Shown here: piece by piece, positions 45,771-55,170 of the stretch | Layout of the letters: each line of letters opens with the position of its first letter | How positions within the stretch are numbered: the stretch's first letter is position 1 | Assembly (NCBI GenBank): GCA_030704615.1 | Contig: CM060734.1 | Location: 13,580,001 to 13,644,000, forward strand | From: Takakia lepidozioides | Lineage: Eukaryota > Streptophyta > Takakiopsida > Takakiales > Takakiaceae | Length of the DNA stretch: 64,000 bases | Reading direction: 5' to 3' | Notes under the pieces: model-generated | Seen by the model: the letters and a program-made list of their open reading frames with translations, nothing else | Databases searched by the model: none | Told to the model about the DNA's origin: nothing | Program-made: the position numbers and the translations under genes

Positions 45771-46785
45771 TGTTGGAGGACTGTTTGGGACTTAGACACT
45801 TTTACTAGATCTGTGGGGTACCCTTAATTTTTGAACAGACTGAGACCAACAGGAGCCTTAGGGGTGACAACAACGCACTTTAGGGGGGGGGTTACACAGC
45901 CCGTCACAGCCAACACAGCCCGTCACAGTCCGGCACAGCTCGTCACAGCCAACACAGCCCGTCACAGTCCGGCACAGCTCGTCACAGCCAACACAGCCCG
46001 TCACAGTCCAACACAGCCAGTCACAGCCAACACAGCCCGACACAGCCCAACACAGTCGCATAGCCAGTCACAGCCCGACACAGCCGGTTACAGCCGGTCA
46101 CAGTTTCACACAGCCAGTCACAGCTTGACACAGCTGTCACGACCATAGGGAACAGATAGTAGAACAGGGAACGACTGTGGGGAACAACACCTGCGAATGG
46201 AACATGTTAGTTCACGGATGACGGTTAGTGAGGGAAACGGTTAGAACAACGGGTAGGAAGATAAAGCTAGGAGCAAGGACTGGAAAAGGATCAATTCTTG
46301 GATCACTTCTAGGGGGAATCACTGCTCGGGGGGACTTCGGACATCACTGGGAGAAATGAGGCAGAGAGCGTATCTCTGAGCAGAAAGAGGGAGAGCACGG
46401 AGTAGGAGGAGGACGATCTGTTGATGCTTAATGAATGCAGGCAGTAGAATTGTAATGTAGAGCAGATTAGAGACTCCATGGCTTCAGCCTGATACTTGAT
46501 AGATATTAATCTGATACACACTTCATACTCACACTATGTAGAGAGATCTGAGTGAAGCTGTGGAATGAATGGATGAGTTGATGGAATCCGATAGATTGAT
46601 GAAGCAAACTGATACTTAATTACCAACAGTAAGATAACTAGCTAACATGAATGTGAGAAGGAAAACAAATAGGAAACACCCCCATGATACACTAGCTGTA
46701 GGTCATGACTGATTGTTCTGAGCGGGCTGAGTACTTAGAGATTTCCAACTCTTCTATCTTGGAGTTTCCGCCTCGGATAGCAAAG
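45771..46785 (+). repeat. 3' LTR of the gypsy element with extra ORF
   Basis: Starts TGTTGGAGGACTG after the polypurine tract. Its end near GGATAGCA (about 46782) is judged from similarity to bases 10943-10996, where the same TTCTA-CTT-GAGTTTCC...CGGATAGC sequence precedes a gypsy gag. Contains the CACAGCC repeat below. The exact end is uncertain by some tens of bases. Confidence 0.6.
45890..46142 (+). repeat. CACAGCC-type short tandem repeat
   Basis: Irregular repeats of about 10 and 40 bp built on CCCGTCACAG, CCAACACAGC and GGCACAGCTCGT. Related in sequence to 41190-41510 at the other end of the same element. Confidence 0.8.
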
Positions 46786-46831
46786 GGATGGGTGAGTAAA
46801 AGCCGCGCGACAAGTACCCTCAAGGCAAAGC

Positions 46832-47830
46832 CCTTCAATACATCTGCTTGGTATTCTTCAAGCTAAAACGATATGAATATATCTGCCTTAAACAAGTTAA
46901 AACAGTAAAACCAGATCTGTTTCAGACTCAAAGGGTGGTTCCAAAGGCATAGCTTGGCAACCTTAAAACAGATGTTATGTAATCTGAAAAGCCCGTCACG
47001 CCAGGTGCTTGGCCTGTTTTAAACTCAACGGTTAATTCAAAGATGCTGCTTGGTACACCTAAAGCAGCCAGTATGTAGTCTGAAGAGCCAAAACAGCTTA
47101 GACATTCTGTTTTAAATTCAGAACGTAGTTCCAAAGACCTGCTTGATAAATCAGACCATACAGCCTGTAATTTGCTCAAAGGGTGGTTCCAAAGGCATTG
47201 CTTGGCAACCTTAAAACAGATGTTATGTAATCTGAAAAGCCCATCATGCCAGCAGCTTGGTAATCTCTAAGTTCGAACAGTGTAGTCATGACTGTTTTAG
47301 TCTTAGAACTCTAACCTCAATGTACTCCTTGGTACTTACCATGTTAAAACAACATAAGAAGGGACGTTTTAAGCATCACTGGATAGCTTTAGGTCTGGAG
47401 ATGTTACTCCAGCACCATATCAATATGATGCCAAAGTTCATACTGGTATCATGCTAGAAAAACTGACTTATAATCAGGTTAAAAACCCCCGAGTCTTAAT
47501 AGAACGTGTGTATTCTATAAAGCTCAGCAGATTGCCATATTGTTCAACAGAAGCAGTTGGTTGCAATCATAAAAAAACAAAAAAGGAATCGTATCGGATG
47601 CCCCACTTAAGCGGTATTCAGCGTCAATCGTCACCATCGCCAAGTCTTTTGATCATCTGCAAACTGTTCAAAAATACATATTAAGTGAAGACCCTCACCT
47701 GTGCCCGTCCCCAAAACCACCACATCAAGATGGGTGTTAGTGAGGATGCACCAGGTGAGTAGCAGGTCTTCACAATTGCTCAACGTGCATTCTACTGTGA
47801 GCAAATTGATCAAAAGAAGAACAGAGATGC
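46832..47830 (-). repeat. About 1-kb repeat, inverted relative to 52420-53443
   Basis: Matches the reverse complement of 52420-53443 along its whole length with scattered differences. It holds degenerate units of roughly 60-125 bp built from GTTTTAAGGTTGCCAAGC, TTCAGATTACATAACAT and CCTTTGGAACCACCC. No convincing ORF. The two copies flank element 3 and the truncated gypsy ORF, so they could form a large inverted duplication. Confidence 0.8.
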
Positions 47831-48605
47831 GACACCACTAAGAACCTTAATCGTTTGTGGAGTGGGACGCTGCGGCGTTCAACATCTGAATCTCAAGAGA
47901 TCACAATAGAATGCAACAAAATGGGAGACTTGAGGAAAATTGCATCTTTACAAAGTGCAAGTTAACTTCCCCCATCTCCTTAAGAGCGCCGCTGCTTCAC
48001 GAATGCGAAAGATTGCAGGCAAACACAGCAGTAGGTCGTTTGCCAGCACGGGAAATGGAAGTACCTGCCGCCATCGCGCATTAAAAAAACAAAGCGTGCG
48101 CAGGCCGTGCTGCTCGAGCACTCAGCCGCCATGATCGCCCTCCACCAGAGAAAACAAGCACGAGTTACATCCTCGGTGGTAAAGTTCAAGACAATAAATC
48201 ATCCAGTTAGGGAGTGTACCTGGCATAGTTTTCATCCGGTATGGATGAAATCCAAAACATATTCCATTAGGGATTAGAAAGAAGGTATTTCCAAACCAGA
48301 TAGGCTTAGGAAAAAAATTGTTAATCCCAAACAGATAATTGGAGAGAGGGAGAGAGGGGGCACCCACCATCCAACCCCTGGTATGGCAGTCCCTTATGGA
48401 GTGAGTTTGGTATGCACTCACTCCGTAAGGGAGTGCGCATACCAGACCCATTCTCATAAGGCTCTCCCTCTACAATGTAGTTCTATCCTTGGACTTGAAT
48501 ACCAAATGGATAAAAGGCCTGCATTCTCTCTGCTCTCAGATTACGAGTGAACATTGGCACAACATAATTCAAACTTGGCAAGAGTTCAAAAATTACAGGT
48601 GTTCT
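47831..48605. other. Unassigned sequence with a hairpin
   Basis: No supported gene. A 69-codon minus frame (48189-47980) has no recognisable motif. See the hairpin at 48378. Confidence 0.4.
48378..48445. repeat. Imperfect inverted repeat with ~30-bp arms
   Basis: CTGGTATG...AGTCCCTTATGGAGTGAGT pairs with ACTCACTCCGTAAGGGAGT...CATACCAG around TTGGTATGC. Could be the core of a foldback element or a hairpin RNA. Confidence 0.6.
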
Positions 48606-48852
48606 TCAAATGGCAAGAAGGGCCCCACTCCTATCTATCGCACGTGATGGCTTAACCTAACAGCTGTCATATATGGCTACGATCGTCCTACAACCATAAA
48701 GAACTAACCGTCTCGACCCAATCTATCGGCTGTGACAAACGGCGACGCTTTGTACACTCATAATGACTCTCTGTACCCTTCGCATTTACTTCATTCATTC
48801 GAGATAATATAGTTTTCAAAAAAATAAAAATAAAAATTGTATTGACTAATAG
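48606..48852 (-). repeat. Partial gypsy LTR copy
   Basis: Matches 33270-33513 (same strand sense), ending a few bases short of the LTR terminus. It is joined directly to coding sequence of element 3 at about 48853. Confidence 0.7.
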
Positions 48853-50810
48853 CTGAAAACCATCGGGGCATCGGAGGAGGTGCAGGAGGGGACCCAAGGG
48901 AGTGACTCGGACGACGACTTTGTTGAAGGTCCTGCGACTGTTGTTGCTGCTACCAAGTCACCGGTCGTCCGGGTTCCCAAGTCAGTTCGGAGTGGGACTG
49001 GCTCTACCAAGAAGTTGGCATTTGAGGGCGAGCCTACACGGCAGTATTCGGCGGTGATGTTTTCGCACAGGCCAAAGCTAGAACCTCCAACCATCATCCA
49101 ATGCGTCAATGAGAGCTTCCTTGACGCTCTCGCTGCCAGGGCAAAGAATGTGGCACACAGCAAGTCTTTGGCGGAGCAGAAGGGGAAAGCCAAGAAGAGG
49201 GCTGCCGGTACAGAGCCTAAAGACACCCCTGGTTTTGAAGCCATGATGGAATTCTTCACGGTTGTGAGCATGGATTGCAAGAGCACTCGGGGGGGGGGGT
49301 TTGAGGTGGAGAGAGCTTGCGATATGATTCTCCTCGACATTCCAGATGGGGAGCTGCTGGAGGGCCTGGATGGTGTGCCCACCTGGAACAGGTTTACTGA
49401 GGACTACTGGAAAGCCGGGTTTGGGCTCGCGGGGATGCTCCTGGATGACGGTGGATGTGTGGTTGTCCTTGCCACGAGAGGGAAGACCACAGAGAATGCG
49501 GTGGCAAGATGGACACCAAAAAGTGTCACCCCGGTCCTCCTCAGAAAATGGTTCTGCATCAATACACAGGGGTTGCGAACAGAGGGCCAAAGTGTAAGTT
49601 ATCAATCTATTGCATTCACCTCATATTGTGGTGTATCTAAACTAGATCCCGGAGTTGATCCCTCTTTTGTTGGATGTGCAGACATTGGTGTTTGAGGCAT
49701 ATTGCTTTGTGAAGAGAGGGTCTACGTTCAAATTCCGCAACGACGGTCGTCTTGTTGATGCCGCTGTGGACCCTGTTACCTACGATGTCCTCTACAACTA
49801 TGTGCCCCACTCCAGTATGCCGAAGGACACAAAGACAGGCAAACCGTGGCGGTACAGCCGGACCCGGAGCCCTGCTTTCATCCAAACCCTCATGGAGACG
49901 TGCTCGGATGTCCAAGGGCGGATTGTGGACCTCACATGCGGCACGGGTAAGCCTTCACGTGCTCAGTTTGTCCCCTGGCCCGATTGCAATTGCATGCCGC
50001 AAGCTATTAACCGCCCGCTTTGTTCCTCAGGTGCTTCAATGTGGGCAGGGACGTTGTCCGATAGGCATGTGTTCGCCTTCGAGCCAGATACTGCCCTCCA
50101 CAACTCGGAACTTGCAGCGGCTGAACGTCTGCCAAAAGAGGAAGAGGCATCCTCGGAGGATGAGGAAAAATCCGAGAAGGAGCAGGGGGAGGAACAAGTT
50201 GGGATCGAGGCCGAGGAGCCCCCGGTGTACGAGTGAGTGGTCGCATTGTAAGTTGCCTCCAGATTTCATGAGGCACCTCCCTTCGCTCTCTTATTTCATT
50301 GAAAACCCTTTCTGCTTCTGCTGGTATTGACATTCTTGAAGTGGATTTGTTCTTACTGTAGGATGCCAAGTACGGCAGGAGGGACGTCTACACCGGAGTT
50401 CATGGGCAGGAGGAACGTGCATTTTTTTGCCAGGGGGATTTCATGCCTAGTCGAGAAAGGGACTATATCCTTCCTACTTATGCTGCCCGGCTTGCTTCGG
50501 TGTCCATTAGGAGGTGTTCCGAACCTAGTCGTGTACAGCAGATTTAGATGAGGCAAGCCTCAAGAAAATGAAGATGAGGGAGGAGGCAGCAGCTATTAGA
50601 GCCCGTCGGGCTCGTAGATTTGTCTTGGATTCTGCTGAGGAAAGTGGGGGAGACGAGGCAGAAGATTCCCAGGAGGTGAGGTGGACAGTCCCCCAAGGAG
50701 AGGACGGCATTTTTGAGAGGCATACTGCAACCGATGCATCACAGAGCTCGGAGGATGGGGGGATGAGGGGGATGAGGAAGAAGGAGGGCCAAGTTCCTCG
50801 GAAGGTGTAG
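48853..50810 (+). CDS. Accessory gene fragment with N4/N6 DNA-methyltransferase-like domain
   Basis: Exons 48853-49593, 49682-49946, 50031-50235, and about 50362-50810 with a frame break near 50545. Exon one: acidic start (GSDSDDDFVEG), VNESFLDALAARAKNVAHS, then CDMILLDIPDGELLEG (motif IV position) and LLDDGGCVVVLATRG. Exon two: RYSRTRSPAFIQTLMETC and GRIVDLTCGTG (motif I), spliced after the G of GTG to GASMWAGTLSDRHVFAFEPD. This is the order and strand pattern of beta-class DNA methyltransferases, in which motif IV (D/N/S-P-P-Y/F/W) lies before motif I (DPF-GSGTT). Motif IV here is DIPDG, shared with element 0. The tail is acidic/basic (ARRARRFVLDSAEE). The ParB-like part is missing through truncation. 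Activity is an inference. Confidence 0.65.
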
Positions 50811-50939
50811 GAGAGTAGTTCCCATTCCTGCTATGACAGTTATGACACACTTGTATAGACGTGGCTTGCCACAAAATTTGCAATAAAATGTTGCATTTCA
50901 TTGCTATGACGAGTCCACATGACCCTATTTCCGTGCCTC

Positions 50940-51028
50940 CTAACCCTATTTCCGTGGACAGACAATGGCCCGCTCATGCTTTTTTTTTTCCCGCTCATGC
51001 TCATGCCGCTCATGAAATAGCAGCCCCC
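50940..51028 (-). repeat. Terminal repeat of element 3
   Basis: See the element 3 entry. The 10-base T run at 50981-50990 separates two ATGAGC-type units. Confidence 0.8.
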
Positions 51029-52420
51029 CTTTGAGAGGAGAGGATGTCGCTTGGGCGGAGTTAATGTACAATGGATTGGTGGACGAGATGAAGAGGTTAC
51101 AGGGAACTGCTGCTAAGTCTCCAATCATTGTGTCCGGTCCAGTCATTGCCTAGATAATTCTTGATTCTTGCATACTTGATACTCGGGAACGTAAGGAGAT
51201 GGGAGTGTTTGAGGCAGAAACCACTGCAATTGAAGAGCAAGGCTCTTCACACAGTGAGGGTGGACTGGCAGCGCAACACTAGTCTAAGAGACAGAGGCGG
51301 GGTAAGACTGTAGTGGCGGATCCACTGGCTTCACGGAAACCGCACGATAATGTTTCCCAAGCTCTTGTGCAGGATGGGGCACAGCAGCACAGAGAGCTGC
51401 TATTATTGGAAGCAGGGCCTTCAGAGAGGGAAGAGGAAGTCACTTTGATGTCACAGCCACCACAACCAATTGACTCTGTTGTTTTAGAGGTTCCACAGTT
51501 AGTATATGCTGTGGCATCACCCCCAATTGCTCTGGAAGGAGAAAGGTTGGACATTCCCACTACAGAGCAGGTCGTGGCCGAAATTGAGAAGGGTGACCTT
51601 CTCTATGAAAATTCTGGCTTGGTAAGGGAATCAGTGATTCCAGAGGTGCAGCGGTTGTCCAGGGGAAACCCTGCTGTGCATGTAATACCCACACCTGTGA
51701 CGGAGGTAACCAGGGGTAGAATATCAAGACACTGCAGCACTTGAGGCGGATGAGGTGGTTCAGGAAGAAAATCTGGTGGGGCAATGGTCTGAATGGTTCG
51801 TGAGGCATCACACTGTTGAGGATCAGGGAGAACAGCAGCAAGCTCACCATGATGACCCTCAGCAGGCCATGCTTATGAGTTCCATAAGCAGGACACTTAA
51901 TTTGTTGGGCACTTATGTGAAATCCCATGTTCCATCTACCCAATTGGCAGCTTTGAGGGAGGAACTCAGGAAGGAGTTTGAGGCTCGACTTGCCACTGAG
52001 TGTGCAAACAAGGTCGATGAGGAGGTCACTCTCAAGTTACAGCAAGAGTTAGAGAATACAAAAGCCGCTTTGCAGTTGGCCAATGAACACTTGATTGAAG
52101 CAGGCCTCGCGCAGGACCAGTTGCACGAAGCACATAAGCAACAACTATACCAAATGCAGGTGAGGCATGAGAGCAAGTTGCAAGAAGTGAATGCACTACA
52201 TACGGAGTTGCAGACATTACATGAGAGGATGGCCATACAATGTGCTACACTCACAACTACTCTTCAGCACACTACATTAGAAGTTAACAGACAAGGGGAG
52301 ATATTAATGAAGGCAGAGGCAGAGAATGTCGAGCAGGCGAAACTCATTGTTGATATAAAGAATACAATCTGTCGCAATGAGAATACTTTCAAGCAATATA
52401 GGCAGGTTAGTGGTGTTGCA
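51029..52420 (+). pseudogene. Truncated second copy of the gypsy additional ORF
   Basis: Homologous to about 42657-44031: MKRLQGTAAKSPIIVSGP-type block, PSEREEEVTLMSQPP, then coiled coil FEARLATECANKVDEEVTLK. It has a TAG after VIA (51150-51152) and another after AAQH (51282-51284), each opposite Gln or Glu in the other copy, plus a frame break near 51715. It ends at about 52420 in the 1-kb repeat. Confidence 0.75.
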
Positions 52421-53443
52421 TCTTTGTTCTTCTTTTGATCAATTTGCTCACTGTAGAATGCATGTTGGACATGGATAGCAACTGTGAAGACCTACTACTC
52501 ACTTGGTGCATCCTCACTAACACCCATCTTGATGTGGTGGTTTTGGGGACGGGCACAGGTGAGGGTCTGCACTTAATATGTATTTTTCAGTTTGCGGATG
52601 ATCAAAAGACTTGGCGATGGTGACGATTGACGCTGAATACTGCTTCAGTGGGGCATCCGATACGATTTCTTTTTGTTTTTTTATGATTGCAACCAACTCC
52701 TTCTGTTGAACAATATGGCAATGTGCTGAGCTATACAGGCGTTCTATTAAGACTCGGGGTTTTTAACCTGATTATAAGTCAGTTTTTCTAGCATGATACC
52801 AGTATGAACTTTGGCATCATATTGATATGGTGTTGGAGTAACATCTCCAGACCTAAAGCTATCCAGTGATGCTTAAAACGTCCCTTCTTATGTTGTTTTA
52901 ACATGGTAAGTACCAGGGAGTACTTTTTGGACATTGAGGTTAGAGTTCTAAGACTAAAACAGTCAGGACTACACTGTTCTAACTTAGAGATTACCAAGCT
53001 GCTGGCATGATGGGCTTTTCATATTACATAACATATGTTTTAAGGTTACCAAGCAATGCCTTTGGAACCACCCTTTGAGCAAATTACATGCTGTCTGGTC
53101 TGATTTATCAAGCAGGCCTTTGGAACTACGTTCTGAATTTAAAACAGAATGTCTAAGCTGTTTTGGCTCGATGGCTTTTCAGACTGCATACTGGCTGCTT
53201 TAGGTGTACCAAGCAGCATCTTTGAAATTAAGCGTTGAGTTTAAAACAGGCCAAGCACCTGGCATGACGGGCTTTTCAGATTACATAACATCTGTTTTAA
53301 GGTTGCCAAGCTATGCCTTTGAAACCATCCTTTGAGTCTGAAACAGATCTGGTTTTACTGTTTTAACTTGTTTAAGGCAGATATATTCATACTATTTTAG
53401 CTTGAAGAATACCAAGCAGATGTATTGAAGGGCTTTGCCAAAT
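52420..53443 (+). repeat. About 1-kb repeat, partner of 46832-47830
   Basis: See 46832-47830. Degenerate units of the same kind continue to about 53800 beyond the matched part. Confidence 0.8.
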
Positions 53444-54218
53444 TACCACCATCTGGTCTGAGTTATGAAGCAGGTTTTTGGAACTACTCTCTGAGTTTAA
53501 AACAAACTGTCTAAGCTGTTTTGGCTTGATGGCTTTTCAGATTACATAATGGCTGCTTTAGGTGTACCAAGCAGTATCTTTGAAATTAACCATTGAGTTT
53601 AAAACAGGCCTGGTTACGCTATTATAAGTTTGAAAAGTACCAAATAGTACTTTTGGACATACCCAGTGATTTGAAAGCAAGACCTTTGCACACTGTTTTG
53701 ACTTGGAAAAATACCAAGCAGTGGGCTGGTCTGGCTTTTTCAAAATACATAATGTCTGGTTTAATTTTTCAAACTGGGCTTTTTGGAATACCCTCTGAGC
53801 TGGTGTTGTCCATAAAGTTCTGATTATGCTCAATGTAGCACTCCTGCTCTGATTGAGTTTTGGAGAGATGATGGAAATCCAGATCCAGACCTTTATGCAT
53901 TCATGGAACATAGACTAAATTATCAGGTTGGGCTTTTGGAATTGCAACACCTGCAACTCGTTTTTAAAGGCTCAAGTGTTTCTGCTGATGGTATGTACAA
54001 AGGGTGGTGTTTGTCCTGGTTTTTTATTATTATAATAAAAACAAGACTCCTTCAATGATGAATGACATCTGATTCTAGGGTGATGGTTGTCTTGGAAATC
54101 CCACCCTCCCACCCTAACTTTTCATGTACTTTCAGGAAGATGACATGAGTTTCTATCAAGTAAGATACTGTCTATGCGAGGTGAAGTTAGATAGTGCCTT
54201 GTCATGAGGTTGATTTGC
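53444..54218 (+). other. Degenerate repeats and a possible host exon
   Basis: Up to about 53800 the ACCAAGCAG/TTTAAAACAG repeats continue; 53640-53711 is shared with 39280-39350. From about 53825 an open frame reads STPALIEFWRDDGNPDPDL and AFMEHRLNYQ followed by a possible donor CAG|GTTGGG. The low-complexity-free, well-formed peptide suggests an exon of a host gene, but I cannot name it. Confidence 0.3.
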
Positions 54219-54337
54219 ATTCTCATAAAGAAACCGTGCCACAACCTTGGCTGTATCGGTGCGGGTGGCCATTGCTTCAGCCCACTTAGTCACGTATTCG
54301 GTCGCAATATCGCTTCTGACCATTGCATCATCCCACG
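54219..54337 (-). pseudogene. Gypsy integrase fragment (target of element 2)
   Basis: Matches 34250-34369 almost exactly. It stops at CATCCCACG where the end of element 2 begins; in the intact copy the next bases are CAAGCTG. This gives the expected target duplication ATCCCACG. Confidence 0.85.
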
Positions 54338-54400
54338 GAGGTTTGCTATTTCATGAGCATGAGCGGCATGAGCGGCATGAGCAGAGTAGTAACACAATCG
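54338..54400 (+). repeat. Terminal repeat of element 2 (transposase side)
   Basis: TTTGCTATTTCATGAGC then ATGAGCGGC units. Followed at 54590-54700 by three variants of the TTCGCGGTAATAGGG subterminal motif (the inverse of CCTATT-CCGCGG). Confidence 0.8.
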
Positions 54401-54713
54401 GTTTTCATGAGCAGAAGTACAAATTTCGAAAATAAAAAACAAAAAAAAACAATAATTTAATGCAATGTGTCAGGAAAAACAAATATATTATTCGGCCCCT
54501 TGAAGGGAAAATTGCAGTTTTGACAGTTGTGCTCATGATATTTCGTCTTCCGCTCATGCCAATTCCCAGCGACATGTGCAAATATGGCGCCGAATTTCGC
54601 GGTAATAGGGTCCGTAACCTGAAAAAACTGCGACGTATTTCACGGTAATAGGTCTCTCTCGCGAAAAATGGTGCCGAATTCCGCGGCTATAGGTCCCCTC
54701 ATGACAGGTAATT

Positions 54714-55018
54714 CGGCGCCATTTTTCCAGTGCATGTTCGAACTTAGCCAGTTTTCGGCGCAAAATAGGGAAATTCGTCGCCATTTTTCCAGACACTGTA
54801 CCAGTGCATGTTGGGACTTAGCCAGTTTTTGGCCCAAAAAAGAGAAATTCGGCGCCATTTTTCCAGACACGGTACCAGTGCATGTTGGGACTTAGCCAGT
54901 TTTCGGCCCCAAAAAGAGAAATTCGGCGCCATTTTCCTAGACACAGGTACCAGTGCATGTTGGGACTTAGCCAGTTTTCGGCCCCAAAAAGAGAAATTCG
55001 GCGCCATTTTTCCAGAAA
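54714..55018. repeat. About 74-bp subterminal tandem repeat of element 2
   Basis: Four units each containing GTGCATGTTGGGACTTAGCC, AGTTTTCGGCCC and AAATTCGGCGCCATTTTTCC. The last segment is an asymmetric version of the satellite palindrome. Lies between the terminal repeat and the transposase 3' end. Confidence 0.85.
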
Positions 55019-55170
55019 TGGCCCCACAACTGCTTCTGTTGGATCTCAGTTTGAATGGAATATTGCCTCATTCCAGGAGTTTTGGGGTGCAATTCATTAC
55101 ACTGCAAAAAAAAGTCTGATACAGCAAAATGCATTTGAAAATATCCATATGGAGGATTCCGTTTGCCCCA

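Larger units (their letters stand above)
48853..51028 (+). mobile_element. Element 3: terminal fragment of a large transposon with methyltransferase-like gene
   Basis: Contains the 3' part of an accessory gene (plus strand) and the accessory-gene-side end. Reading inward from 51028: GGGGGCTGCTATTTCATGAG, ATGAGCGG units, and two CCCTATTTCCGTG motifs (50922-50960). The inner border at 48853 is a sharp junction to gypsy LTR sequence; the transposase side is absent. The outer flank at 51029 is the gypsy extra ORF, so the fragment derives from an insertion into that ORF. Confidence 0.75.
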
